A DNA stretch of 64,000 nt. It comes from Tenacibaculum lutimaris (GTDB lineage: Bacteria; Bacteroidota; Bacteroidia; Flavobacteriales; Flavobacteriaceae). The translations under genes were made by a program, and so were the position numbers. Location of the stretch: the NCBI RefSeq assembly GCF_003610735.1, contig NZ_RAQM01000013.1, positions 36,376 through 100,375 of the forward strand, given 5' to 3'. Positions within the stretch are counted from its first letter, which is position 1; the number at the start of each line of letters is the position of its first letter. The notes under the pieces are model-generated. The model was not told the DNA's origin, did not search any database, and worked only from the letters and a program-made list of their open reading frames with translations. Below are positions 19,053 to 28,383 of the stretch, one piece after another.

Positions 19053-20885
19053 ATGAAGAAATTACAGTTTTTACTATTAGTTTGTATTTTAACTTTCACC
19101 GTTTCTTGCGGACAGCAAAAACGTTATGTATCGTATAAAGTTCAAGAAGGTGAAACCATGCGTGATATTGCTGATCGTTTGGATATGAAAACAAAAGATT
19201 TACTACGTTTAAATCCTGATGTTAGCAGACGTCCTGAAGCCAATACGGTAATTGTTATTCCTAATCCTAAACTTAAAAACAGTACTTCTACATCTACTCC
19301 TTCTTCAGAAAAAGAAAACGAAACGATAACTTCTGACGCTATTAACGAAGAAATTACTCCTGAAACAAAAGAAGATGACACTGTTTTTCAGCAAACCATT
19401 GTAGAGTATGAAACTCATGAAGTTCAAAAAGGAGAAACCGTATACCGAATTACCAAACAATACGGAATTACTAAAGATGATTTAATTAAGTACAACCCTG
19501 AATACACTAATATTGAAAGTAATAATTTGAGTATCGGTCAAGTACTAAAAGTTAAAGAAATTAAAAAAACAATTACTATTGACAAGGAAGAGGTTTTAGA
19601 AAAGTTTTTAACCCACACAGTTAAAAGCAAAGAAACCATGTATAGTTTAACTCGTTTTTACAACGTTTCAAAAGAAGATATTTTACGTTTAAATCCCGAA
19701 TATCCTGATTTAGCAGATAACAAGCTATCAATAGGTCAGTTATTAAAAATAAAACCTATTGAAGAAGTAAACGAAGCTGAAAATTATACTTTTTACAAAG
19801 ATTCTATAGAAGAAGACACATCTATAAATTTAGCGATTTTACTACCTTTTAGAGCTGATGAGTATGTAGAAAAATCAAGCAAAGATATTTTTGAAAAAAA
19901 TCAATTAGCTAATATGGTAACTGATTTTTATATGGGTGCAGAAATTGCTATTGATTCTATCAAAAAACAAGGAGTAAACGTACATGTAAATGTTTTTGAT
20001 ACTGGTAATAGAGGAAAAAACATCGATGTTATTTTAAACGAAAATAAATTAGAAAATACCGATGTTGTTATAGGTCCTTTCTATTCAGACAAAGCTGAAG
20101 TTGTTGCAAAAGGAGTAAATGTTCCTGTTATTTTTCCTCACTATTCTAATAACCAAGAAAAATTTACCTCTTCTAAATTGGTAAAAACAGCACCTGAAAA
20201 AAGTAGGTATGCAGACTATTTAGCTTCTTATTTAAAAGACAGTTATAAAGACCAAGAAATTTTTGTAGTTGGTGATGACAAGAGTGAATCTAATCGTTTG
20301 GTTTCTAAAATTGTTTCTGAGTTAAAACGACATGATAGCATCAATAACATCAATATCTTAAAACCTGAAAAAGGATATATTAAGAGAGAACGTTTTACAA
20401 GAAAAATGTCTTCCAAAAGGCATAATTGGGTAATTATTGCTTCTGATGATAATGTTGTGGTTGCTGACGCTTTAAATAGCATGATTGGTTTACCTGATGA
20501 AATTAATGTTCAAGTGTTTTCTCCAAACAAAGGGGATGCTTATTATCGAATTGACAATAATAAACTTGCTACTATTAATTTCACCTATGTTTCTGATACT
20601 TTTACTGACGAAGACGCTATAGAAACAAAAACGTTTACTGAAAAATATTTATTAAAAAACAACACCATTCCTTCTGATTATGCTATTAAAGGATTTGATA
20701 TTACATATGATATATTAATGCGTTTAGCTTCTGGTGAAAATCTTGACAACACCTTTAAAAAAGGAGTTTCTTTACGCGTTGAAAGCAAATTTGATTACCA
20801 TAAAAAAATATTTGGAAGCGGCAGTAATAATGGTTTATTTGTGATTAAATACAACAAAGACCTTAGCTTAAGTAGATTGAGATAA
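19053..20885 (+). CDS. Lipoprotein with three LysM repeats and a periplasmic-binding-protein-like domain
   Basis: A 610-residue envelope protein. A lipoprotein signal (VSC, Cys19) leads into three LysM peptidoglycan-binding repeats (about residues 27-72, 120-165 and 190-235; for example VQEGETMRDIADRL and VQKGETVYRITKQYG). A domain resembling type 1 periplasmic/leucine-binding proteins follows (about 258-600, starting INLAILLPFRADEYV). Similar LysM-PBP1 fusions are common in Bacteroidota, often next to guaA, but their function is not established. It could sense or hold small molecules or cell-wall fragments while anchored to murein. Confidence 0.88.
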   Translation: MKKLQFLLLVCILTFTVSCGQQKRYVSYKVQEGETMRDIADRLDMKTKDLLRLNPDVSRRPEANTVIVIPNPKLKNSTSTSTPSSEKENETITSDAINEEITPETKEDDTVFQQTIVEYETHEVQKGETVYRITKQYGITKDDLIKYNPEYTNIESNNLSIGQVLKVKEIKKTITIDKEEVLEKFLTHTVKSKETMYSLTRFYNVSKEDILRLNPEYPDLADNKLSIGQLLKIKPIEEVNEAENYTFYKDSIEEDTSINLAILLPFRADEYVEKSSKDIFEKNQLANMVTDFYMGAEIAIDSIKKQGVNVHVNVFDTGNRGKNIDVILNENKLENTDVVIGPFYSDKAEVVAKGVNVPVIFPHYSNNQEKFTSSKLVKTAPEKSRYADYLASYLKDSYKDQEIFVVGDDKSESNRLVSKIVSELKRHDSINNINILKPEKGYIKRERFTRKMSSKRHNWVIIASDDNVVVADALNSMIGLPDEINVQVFSPNKGDAYYRIDNNKLATINFTYVSDTFTDEDAIETKTFTEKYLLKNNTIPSDYAIKGFDITYDILMRLASGENLDNTFKKGVSLRVESKFDYHKKIFGSGSNNGLFVIKYNKDLSLSRLR

Positions 20886-20903
20886 ACTTAAGATTATACT
20901 AAA

Positions 20904-20937
20904 TAAAAAACCGAAACTAATTAGTTTCGGTTTTTTA
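20904..20937 (+). terminator. Terminator after the LysM lipoprotein gene
   Basis: The stem AAAAACCGAAACTAA/TTAGTTTCGGTTTTT is followed by further T. It lies between convergent transcription units and can also serve the minus-strand rhamnose genes, whose last stop is about 90 bases away. Confidence 0.85.
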
Positions 20938-21027
20938 TTTACTGGTTGTTTTATAAGTAGGTCAACTTATCTTCAAAATACACTCTGTATCTCCGTTAGC
21001 TATTACGTTCTTAAAACCATCTTTTTA

Positions 21028-22074
21028 TTACTCATACATTTGTTGATAGTACTTTTGATACTCACCACTGGTAACATTTTTTACCCAATCTTCATTTTCT
21101 AAATACCATTTTACAGTTTTTTCTATTCCTTCTTCAAATTGTAAAGAGGGTTCCCAACCCAACTCATTCTTCAATTTTGAAGAATCTATAGCGTAACGGT
21201 AATCATGTCCTGCTCTATCTGTTACATACGTTATTAGCTTCTCTGAAGTTCCTTCTTCTCTTCCTAAAAACTTGTCTACGGTTTTTATCAACACCTTTAT
21301 TAAATCTATATTCTTCCATTCGTTGAATCCTCCAATATTGTAAGTATCACCTAATTTTCCTTTATGAAAAATTACATCAATTGCTCTAGCATGATCGTTT
21401 ACAAACAACCAGTCTCTTACATTATCTCCTTTTCCATACACAGGTAATGCTTTGTTGTTACAAATATTATTAATAAACAACGGAATTAACTTTTCTGGAA
21501 ATTGATATGAACCATAATTATTTGAACAGTTTGAAATTACAACTGGCAAACCATATGTATCATGAAAAGCTCTTACAAAATGATCTGACGAAGCCTTTGA
21601 AGCTGAATAAGGAGAATGTGGATCATACGCAGTGGTTTCTAAAAAGAAACCTTCATCACCTAAAGAACCGTAAACCTCATCAGTAGACACATGATAAAAT
21701 AATTTACCTTCAAAATTGCCTCCCCAATAGTTTTTAGCTGCCTGTAATAAACTCAAGGTTCCCATTACATTCGTTCTTGCAAAAGAGAAAGGATCTTTTA
21801 TCGAACGATCTACATGTGATTCAGCCGCTAAATGAATTACCCCGTCTATCTTGTATTTTGAAAAAATATCGGCCACAGTATCATAATCACAAATATCTGC
21901 CTTGATAAACGTATAATTTGGTTTACCTTCAATATCTTTTAAATTCTCAAGGTTTCCTGCATATGTAAGAATATCTAAGTTGATGATATTATACTCAGGA
22001 TAGTTATTTACGAACAATCTAATCACATGTGACCCAATAAAACCTGCTCCTCCTGTAACTACTATGTTTTTCAT
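21028..22074 (-). CDS. rfbB: dTDP-glucose 4,6-dehydratase
   Basis: Second enzyme of dTDP-L-rhamnose synthesis. The 348-residue short-chain dehydrogenase has the Rossmann motif GGAGFIGSH (residues 8-16), the signature HVSTDEVYGS, and the YSASK pair of catalytic Tyr/Lys. It is the last gene of the minus-strand run rfbA-rfbC-rfbD-rfbB and starts one base after rfbD, so it is expressed with it. Confidence 0.95.
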   Translation of the reverse strand: MKNIVVTGGAGFIGSHVIRLFVNNYPEYNIINLDILTYAGNLENLKDIEGKPNYTFIKADICDYDTVADIFSKYKIDGVIHLAAESHVDRSIKDPFSFARTNVMGTLSLLQAAKNYWGGNFEGKLFYHVSTDEVYGSLGDEGFFLETTAYDPHSPYSASKASSDHFVRAFHDTYGLPVVISNCSNNYGSYQFPEKLIPLFINNICNNKALPVYGKGDNVRDWLFVNDHARAIDVIFHKGKLGDTYNIGGFNEWKNIDLIKVLIKTVDKFLGREEGTSEKLITYVTDRAGHDYRYAIDSSKLKNELGWEPSLQFEEGIEKTVKWYLENEDWVKNVTSGEYQKYYQQMYE

Positions 22075-22075
22075 C

Positions 22076-22945
22076 TTACTTTTCTTTTTTAATATTCAAT
22101 ATACATTTTTTTAAAGAGTCTCTCCAATAAGGAATGTTTATGGTAAAATCGCTTTTAATTTTTTGCTTGTTCAAAACTGAATAATGTGGTCGTTTAGCCA
22201 GTGTTTTATAATCTTTAGCTTCTATTGGGTTAATTACACATGATATGTTACCAAACTCCATAATTGCTTTTGCAAAATCATACCATGAAGCAACACCTTC
22301 ATTTGAAAAATGATATATTTTTGAATCTCTATCTATCTTCCGATTTAAAGAAATAATATGCAAACAAACTTTCGCCAAATCTCTAGCATAGGTTGGTGTT
22401 CCTATTTGATCATAAATAACACCAAGTGATTCCTTCTCTTCTCCTAACCTCATCATCGTTTTCACAAAATTATTTCCATAAGAGGAATATACCCAAGAAG
22501 TTCTAATTACTATAGCTTCAATAAGTGAAGACTCTACAATCTCTTCACCTCTTCTTTTAGTATTGCCATACACTCCTAAAGGAGCTACGTTGTCTTCTTC
22601 TTTATAAGGCAAAAAACTTTCCCCATTAAATACATAATCCGTAGAAATATGAATTAATTTCCCTCCTCTACTTTTTATTGAGTTAACTAAATTTTCAACT
22701 CCAAAAACATTTACCTTTTCAGCCTCTTCAAGAGCCTCTTCAGCTTCATCTACGTTAGTATATGCTGCACAATTGATAACTCTATCAATCTTATTTTTTT
22801 CTATATAATTAGCAACAAGATCAGCATTCGTAATATCTAAGCTTTTTGAGTCTTCAAAAAAGAACTTAAAACTAGTATAGTTTAAAGACAATTCTTTTAT
22901 TTCTGAACCTAGTTGCCCACTAGCTCCTGTAACTAATATATTCAT
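22076..22945 (-). CDS. rfbD: dTDP-4-dehydrorhamnose reductase
   Basis: Final step to dTDP-L-rhamnose, NAD(P)H-dependent. The 289-residue protein has the GASGQLGSEI nucleotide loop (residues 7-16), the HISTDYVFNG segment, YGNTKRRGE with the catalytic Tyr/Lys, and the RTSWVYSSYGNNFVKTM motif. It follows rfbC after 6 bases. Size and motifs are normal for RmlD. Confidence 0.94.
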   Translation of the reverse strand: MNILVTGASGQLGSEIKELSLNYTSFKFFFEDSKSLDITNADLVANYIEKNKIDRVINCAAYTNVDEAEEALEEAEKVNVFGVENLVNSIKSRGGKLIHISTDYVFNGESFLPYKEEDNVAPLGVYGNTKRRGEEIVESSLIEAIVIRTSWVYSSYGNNFVKTMMRLGEEKESLGVIYDQIGTPTYARDLAKVCLHIISLNRKIDRDSKIYHFSNEGVASWYDFAKAIMEFGNISCVINPIEAKDYKTLAKRPHYSVLNKQKIKSDFTINIPYWRDSLKKCILNIKKEK

Positions 22946-22951
22946 TATTGC

Positions 22952-23503
22952 TTATATAAAAGGATTTTCTAACTCTTCTAACATTGGTAACTTTTGGTCT
23001 TTTTCAGATAACCTTACCTCACTTTCACTAATAGTCCAATCGATATTTAACATACTGTCGTTCCAAGCAATTCCAGCATCATATTCAGGAGCATACCGAT
23101 TATCTACTTTGTACGAAAAAATAGCTTCATCAGACACTACCACAAAACCATGGGCAAAGCCTCTAGGCACGAATAATTGTCTTTTATTCTCTTCTGACAG
23201 TTCTACAACGACATACTTTCCATAGGTAGGTGATTTTTTTCTGATATCAACCGCAACATCTAACACTTTTCCTTTGATACACCTCACTAACTTTGCTTGA
23301 GTATACGGTGGTTTTTGAAAATGCAATCCTCTCAATACACCAAAAGAAGATTTTGATTCATTATCCTGCACAAAATTTATCTTTCCAATATTTTCTTCAA
23401 ACTCTTTTTGGTTATAAGACTCAAAAAAATAACCTCTATAGTCACCAAACACTTTTGGTTCAATGATGACTACTTCTGGAATAGCTGTTTTTATAAAATT
23501 CAT
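22952..23503 (-). CDS. rfbC: dTDP-4-dehydrorhamnose 3,5-epimerase
   Basis: Cupin-fold epimerase of the rhamnose pathway, 183 residues, normal length. Recognisable segments are PKVFGDYRGYFFESYN, FVQDNESKSSFGVLRGLHFQ (with the catalytic His in GLHFQ), and FVPRGFAHGFVV. It lies 4 bases downstream of rfbA and 6 upstream of rfbD on the minus strand. Confidence 0.95.
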   Translation of the reverse strand: MNFIKTAIPEVVIIEPKVFGDYRGYFFESYNQKEFEENIGKINFVQDNESKSSFGVLRGLHFQKPPYTQAKLVRCIKGKVLDVAVDIRKKSPTYGKYVVVELSEENKRQLFVPRGFAHGFVVVSDEAIFSYKVDNRYAPEYDAGIAWNDSMLNIDWTISESEVRLSEKDQKLPMLEELENPFI

Positions 23504-23507
23504 TCTT

Positions 23508-24380
23508 TTATTTTACAAGATTTAAAAGATATTGTCCGTAATTATTTTTCTTTAATGGCTCTGCTAATCTTTTTATTTGTGCTTCATCTATATACCCCAT
23601 ACGTAATGCTATTTCCTCTAAACAAGCTACTTTTAATCCTTGACGCTTTTCAATGGTTTCTATAAACTGACCTGCTTCCATTAACGAATCATGTGTTCCT
23701 GTATCTAACCAAGCAAAACCTCTTCCCATTAATTCTACTTTTAACTGCTCCTTTTCTAAATAATGTTGATTTACAGATGTGATTTCTAATTCTCCTCTTT
23801 GGGAAGGCTTTACATTTTTAGCCACTTGAATTACGTCATTTGGATAAAAATACAGCCCTACAACAGCATAGTTTGACTGAGGATTGTTTGGTTTTTCTAT
23901 GATTGAAATCGCATTTCCTTGCGTATCAAAATCTACCACACCATAACGTTCAGGATCATTAACATAATACCCAAATACTGTTGCTTTGTTTTCTTGATCT
24001 ACATTTAACCTAGCACTTTCTAACATCTTTGTTAAGCCATGACCATAAAAGATATTGTCTCCTAACACTAAACACACATTATCATCCCCTATAAATTCTT
24101 CTCCTATTATAAAAGCTTGTGCTAGTCCGTCTGGTGAAGGTTGTTCAGCATAACTCAACTGAATTCCTATATCAGTACCATCTCCTAGTAATTTTTGAAA
24201 ACTTGGTAAATCATTAGGTGTAGAAATGATTAAAACTTCTCTAATTCCTGCCAACATTAATACCGATAAAGGATAATAAATCATTGGTTTATCGTATATC
24301 GGAAGTAATTGTTTAGATACTCCTTTTGTGATAGGATATAAGCGTGTACCTGACCCACCTGCTAGTATGATACCTTTCAT
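23508..24380 (-). CDS. rfbA: Glucose-1-phosphate thymidylyltransferase
   Basis: Commits glucose-1-phosphate to dTDP-glucose. The 290-residue protein begins with the nucleotidyltransferase signature [16 protein letters not shown] (residues 3-18) and continues with LGDNIFYG and [15 protein letters not shown], diagnostic of RmlA. It is the first gene of the rhamnose operon. Upstream lies nearly a kilobase of repeats, so the promoter must sit near or inside the repeat block. I see no clean TAnnTTTG in the first 150 bases. Confidence 0.96.
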   Translation of the reverse strand: MKGIILAGGSGTRLYPITKGVSKQLLPIYDKPMIYYPLSVLMLAGIREVLIISTPNDLPSFQKLLGDGTDIGIQLSYAEQPSPDGLAQAFIIGEEFIGDDNVCLVLGDNIFYGHGLTKMLESARLNVDQENKATVFGYYVNDPERYGVVDFDTQGNAISIIEKPNNPQSNYAVVGLYFYPNDVIQVAKNVKPSQRGELEITSVNQHYLEKEQLKVELMGRGFAWLDTGTHDSLMEAGQFIETIEKRQGLKVACLEEIALRMGYIDEAQIKRLAEPLKKNNYGQYLLNLVK

Positions 24381-24557
24381 ATAGTAACTTTTAAATCGTT
24401 TGCTAATTTATAGAAAAAATAAAGCATTAGCAGTTTTGATGTTTTAATTTTTAATTTTGAGTGAGTGATTCAAACAAAGTGGTGAAGAATTTCAAAAACC
24501 TTTAGTTCGATATAAAATTTGCTACGATTAACCTAAAGATTTCTCTCTACGGTCGAA

Positions 24558-25036
24558 ATGACGTGATTTTCTTTTATGTTGTTCATTTTTCCATTGATGA
24601 AAAAAGGAACCAAAAAAATCTAGACTTATTTTCCTTTTTTTGAATTCTACGTTGTATTCAGTATTCGAATCCAGACCGTAAACTCTTTGGATTCTCTTGT
24701 ACTCCATAACCTTGAATTCTACTAAAAGGAAAATAGGTCGGGTTGGTTTTGCGTTCTTATGCATGAGATTGCTTCTCCCGAAGTGTCGGGATCGCAATGA
24801 CGTGATTTTCTTTTATGTTGTTCATTTTTCCATTGATGAAAAAAGGAACCAAAAAAATCTAGACTTATTTTCCTTTTTTTGAATTCTACGTTGTATTCAG
24901 TATTCGAATCCAGACCGTAAACTCTTTGGATTCTCTTATACTTCATAACCTTGAATTCTACTAAAACGAAAATAGGTCGGGTTTGTTTTTTCGTTCTTAT
25001 TCGTGTGGTTGCTTCTCCCGAAGTGTCGGGGTCGCA
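24558..25036. repeat. Tandem duplication of a 239-bp unit (two copies)
   Basis: Copy one (24558-24796) and copy two (24797-25036) align head to tail at a constant offset of 239 bases. The first ~165 bases are identical and about a dozen differences fall in the rest. Both end in the small hairpin CCCGAAGTGTCGGG followed by the TCGCAAT motif. A third, strongly diverged partial copy can be followed to about 25110 (ACGAATCAAAAAAGGATAC against GGAACCAAAAAAATCTAGAC). Near-identity suggests recent duplication or gene-conversion-like homogenisation. Confidence 0.88.
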
Positions 25037-25199
25037 ATAACAGTTTTTTATTTTTATCCTCCATTCATTTTTTGCTTGTCTAAAAAACGAATCAAAAAAG
25101 GATACTTTTTCAATATGATTTTTTGCTGTGCAGAACCGTACGCAAAACTTCGCGGTGTTTCACGACTGAATCTCGAAGCTTTTGCATACTATTCTTTGA

Positions 25200-25353
25200 A
25201 AAAGGGGATTTCTCCTTGCAGTCGAAATGACAAATAAAACATCATTTCGAACTGAGTTGTAACGAATACGAGAAATCTTATTAAAAGGAGTAACTCACGA
25301 TTTTAAGATTTAACTACGCTGAACTTAAAGATTTCTCCCTACAGTCGCAATGA
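25200..25353. repeat. REP-like palindromic repeats (GATTTCTCC...GTCGAAATGAC family)
   Basis: The motif GATTTCTCCTTGCAGTCGAAATGAC (about 25207-25232) is followed by a reverse-oriented relative (CATTTCGA...GAGAAATCTT, about 25246-25280) and a third copy GATTTCTCCCTACAGTCGCAATGACG (about 25328-25353). A fourth stands at 24538-24562. Facing copies can fold into a long hairpin. This resembles the short intergenic palindromes scattered in many bacterial genomes. Confidence 0.7.
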
Positions 25354-25362
25354 CGTTTTAAA

Positions 25363-26373
25363 TTATGATTGTTTCTGTTGCCATTTCCACGCGGAAAGCA
25401 AGGCTTCTTCTAGTGTTTCTTCTGGTTTCCAACCTAGCACTTCATTTGCTTTGGTAGTATCAGCGTACGCTGCTGTAATATCTCCTTTTCTTCTCTCAGC
25501 AATTTTATAATTTAACGACTGTTGCGTCACATTTTCAAAGGAATGAATAATTTCCATTACAGAGCTTCCCTTTCCTGTTCCTACATTGAAAAATTCAAAA
25601 TTCTCTTTATTTTGTTTGTCTAACAAACGTTGTAAAGCTTTCACATGCGCTTTTGCTAAATCAACCACATGGATATAATCACGAATTGCAGTACCATCTG
25701 GAGTTGGATAATCATCTCCAAAAACTGCTAGTTCTTCTCTAATTCCTGCCGCTGTTTGTGTGATAAATGGAATCAAATTTTGTGGTATACTTAAAGGCAA
25801 CTCTCCTATTTTAACAGATTTGTGTGCTCCTATAGGATTGAAATATCGTAAAGCTATGGCATTCATATTATATGCCTTACAACTATCTTTTATAATTTCT
25901 TCTCCTATCTGTTTTGTATTACCATAAGGAGATTCAGCAATCTTTACTGGAGCGTCTTCTGTAATAGGTAACTCGTCTGCTTGTCCATAAACCGTACATG
26001 ATGAGCTAAAAATAAAATGATCAATATTCCTATTTTTCATTTCTTGTAACAGATAAACTAAGGCGTTGATATTATTCTCGTAATAATCCAATGGCTTTTG
26101 AACACTTTCTCCTACAGCCTTAAAAGCAGCAAAATGTATTACTCCATCAATTGTACTATCATTAAAAAAGCTACGTACTGCTTTTTTATCTCGTAAGTCT
26201 ATCTGATAAAAGTCTGGTTTAATATTGGATATTTTAGTAATTTGTTCTAATACATCTATTTTAGAATTAGATAAATCATCGATAATCACTACCTCAAAAC
26301 CTGAGTTTTGTAACTCTACTACGACATGAGATCCTATAAAGCCTAAACCGCCTGTTACTAGTATTTTTTTCAT
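25363..26373 (-). CDS. galE: UDP-glucose 4-epimerase
   Basis: Interconverts UDP-glucose and UDP-galactose (and possibly the N-acetyl forms) for polysaccharide assembly. The 336-residue protein has GGLGFIGSHVV (residues 8-18), FSSSCTVYG, YGNTKQIGEEI with the catalytic Tyr/Lys, and LRYFNPIGAH, all diagnostic of GalE. It follows the initiating sugar transferase after 39 bases, so it is probably the last gene of the upstream polysaccharide transcript before the repeat block. Confidence 0.94.
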   Translation of the reverse strand: MKKILVTGGLGFIGSHVVVELQNSGFEVVIIDDLSNSKIDVLEQITKISNIKPDFYQIDLRDKKAVRSFFNDSTIDGVIHFAAFKAVGESVQKPLDYYENNINALVYLLQEMKNRNIDHFIFSSSCTVYGQADELPITEDAPVKIAESPYGNTKQIGEEIIKDSCKAYNMNAIALRYFNPIGAHKSVKIGELPLSIPQNLIPFITQTAAGIREELAVFGDDYPTPDGTAIRDYIHVVDLAKAHVKALQRLLDKQNKENFEFFNVGTGKGSSVMEIIHSFENVTQQSLNYKIAERRKGDITAAYADTTKANEVLGWKPEETLEEALLSAWKWQQKQS

Positions 26374-26412
26374 TTCTTAATCTTGATGTTATAACTACTT
26401 TTTAGAAACTAT

Positions 26413-27345
26413 TTAATGACTATTCATTGTGAAAACAATCTTTATAGTCTTTAATAAAATTTTAACATCTAATTTCCAAGAATACCTTTTGATATAAAAC
26501 AAATCATATTCCAATTTTTTAAGACTTTCTTCAGGAGTTGCTTTAGGTAAGTGTATTTGTGCCCAACCAGAAACACCAGGTCGTATCATATGCCTTAAAT
26601 TAAAAAATGGATTTTCTTGACTATACTCCTCTACATATTTTGGTTGTTCTGGTCTTGGTCCTATCAAACTCATGTCACCTTTTAAAATATTATATAACTG
26701 AGGTAACTCATCTATTTTAGAGAATCGCAAAAATTTACCCACTGGAGTAATTCTATTATCGTTAGCCACCGTATACCCTCCATTGTTTGTCTTCATGGTT
26801 CGTATTTTATAAATTTTGAAAGGCTTCCCTCCTCTACCTACTCTTATTTGAGAGTAAAACATCGTTCCTCTTGAAGTAAGCTTGGTAAAAAAACAACCAA
26901 TTATTGTTAATGGTAACGCAATAGGAAAAAGAATTAGGAAAAATAAAATATCAAATCCTCTTTTAAAGAATAATAATCTACGTTTACGTCTTAAACTAAA
27001 AATCTCATCAGAAAAATATTGATTGTCCTGTGTTTTTATAATTGGTACTCTTTTATTTATACATTCATAAAAGTCTTCAGAATCGTGAATTTCAACACCT
27101 GATAACCTCAATTTTATTAATTCATTAACTTGTTTCTTAGAAAGTTCATTTAATTGTGAATTTTCAAAAACTACAACTTTTATATCGTTTTCCTTTATAT
27201 AGTTTGTGAATGTTTTTTCTGACGGCTCTAATTCTTTATAAAAGACAATTTCATATTTATCTGCAATTTTACTACTAGACAACAGTTTGTCTAGTGACTT
27301 GCTAACATTAACAAACAGACATTTTTCCTTTTTTCTTTTTATCAT
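26413..27345 (-). CDS. Initiating sugar (undecaprenyl-phosphate) transferase
   Basis: Bacterial sugar transferase that loads the first sugar-1-phosphate onto undecaprenyl phosphate. The 310-residue protein has a soluble N-terminal part (about 1-125) without the transmembrane bundle of WcaJ/WbaP-type enzymes. One membrane segment (about 130-152) follows, then the catalytic domain with FYSQIRVGRGGKPFKIYKIRTM, the SKIDELPQLYNILKGDMSLIGPRP signature, and RPGVSGWAQI. The sugar specificity cannot be read from the sequence. Position among glycosyltransferases fits the role of starting the repeat unit. Confidence 0.92.
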   Translation of the reverse strand: MIKRKKEKCLFVNVSKSLDKLLSSSKIADKYEIVFYKELEPSEKTFTNYIKENDIKVVVFENSQLNELSKKQVNELIKLRLSGVEIHDSEDFYECINKRVPIIKTQDNQYFSDEIFSLRRKRRLLFFKRGFDILFFLILFPIALPLTIIGCFFTKLTSRGTMFYSQIRVGRGGKPFKIYKIRTMKTNNGGYTVANDNRITPVGKFLRFSKIDELPQLYNILKGDMSLIGPRPEQPKYVEEYSQENPFFNLRHMIRPGVSGWAQIHLPKATPEESLKKLEYDLFYIKRYSWKLDVKILLKTIKIVFTMNSH

Positions 27346-27519
27346 TATTTCATATTAAAAAGTGAACACTTAAGAATAGAAGTATTAAATCTCTAATATG
27401 TAATCACCTTTTCAGTTCACTACGCAATATTAAGAATTTTTTAAGAATTTTTAGCTTCTAAGCTATATAAAGACTCTTTTCTCGTTTTCAACTTTGAACA
27501 AAGCTAATTTATTACCAAA

Positions 27520-28383
27520 TTATTTTTTTTTAATACTACTTTTTTTTCTAAAAATAGTATTGTAAACTATAGAAATAATTGCTGATGGGAGTAATCTTCC
27601 TGGTGGTTTCAGAGAAATATATTTTATAAAATCATAATTATTAAAGAACCTGATTTTTCTAGAAAATGTTGCAAACTTTACTTCATTAACTGCATACTTT
27701 ATCCCTCTTCTTTTCTTTATCATCTGATTTCCATTTTGGACTCTAAAACTAAGTAAAACAGAATCTAAATTATGAAAAACACATCCATTATTTAATAATT
27801 TTACCCAAAGTAAATAGTCTTCCCAAAAAAGAATATCACTAGTATATCCTCCTACTTCTAATATTTTAGACTTTTTATATGTTACCGTTGGATGGTTAAT
27901 TGGGTTTCTAAACTTTGCAAAACTTAAAATTTTATCATGTTCAAAAGGTAACATTCTAAACTGACCTAAATCTCCTGGAACCTCTTCAAACTCCTCTATC
28001 ATTCCTCCTAAAACATCTACATCTGGATTACTTTTAAAAAAAGAAACCTGTTTTTCAAATCTATATGGCGTTGCTATATCATCAGTATCCATTCTAGCAA
28101 TTAGTTCATAACTACACTCTTTTATTCCTTCATTTAAAGCATAGCCCAGTCCCATATTTTTTTTCAAAACAATAATTTTAAGAATACCTTTAAGGTTCTG
28201 CTTAAATTTATCAATAACATCATCTAACTCTTTGGTCAATGGTCCATCTTTAACTAAAACTATTTCATCTGGTTTAAGTGTTTGTTCTAAATATATACTA
28301 TTTAGTGCTGATTTTAGAAACTCAGGCTTTTCCTTTATATATACCGATAATAATACTGAGAATTTATTTTCTTCCTTTATCAC
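27520..28383 (-). CDS. Glycosyltransferase family 2
   Basis: A 287-residue GT-A inverting glycosyltransferase. Near the N-terminus it shows FSVLLSVYIKEKPEFLKSAL, then ARMDTDDIATPYRFEKQ, with the DTDD metal/nucleotide-sugar motif, and the acceptor-side WEDYLLWVK. It probably adds one sugar of the repeat unit on the cytoplasmic face. The start is a GTG overlapping the stop of a short upstream frame (TAGTG), the usual sign of translational coupling to the preceding gene, which here is decayed. A 174-base gap separates it from the sugar transferase. Confidence 0.9.
   Translation of the reverse strand: MIKEENKFSVLLSVYIKEKPEFLKSALNSIYLEQTLKPDEIVLVKDGPLTKELDDVIDKFKQNLKGILKIIVLKKNMGLGYALNEGIKECSYELIARMDTDDIATPYRFEKQVSFFKSNPDVDVLGGMIEEFEEVPGDLGQFRMLPFEHDKILSFAKFRNPINHPTVTYKKSKILEVGGYTSDILFWEDYLLWVKLLNNGCVFHNLDSVLLSFRVQNGNQMIKKRRGIKYAVNEVKFATFSRKIRFFNNYDFIKYISLKPPGRLLPSAIISIVYNTIFRKKSSIKKK

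Larger units (their letters stand above)
24381..25362. repeat. Intergenic repeat block between rfbA and galE
   Basis: Almost a kilobase without a gene. It holds a 239-base direct tandem duplication, a third diverged piece, and several copies of a short element built around GATTTCTCC...GTCGAAATGAC, some inverted relative to each other. Open frames here are repeat-derived and do not look coding. The two repeat classes are described in separate entries. Confidence 0.85.

Noticed and set aside
24528..25237. Several 60-90 codon reading frames in the rfbA-galE gap
   Set aside because: They come from the 239-base tandem unit and palindromic repeats; near-identical peptides on overlapping frames reflect repeat identity, not coding.
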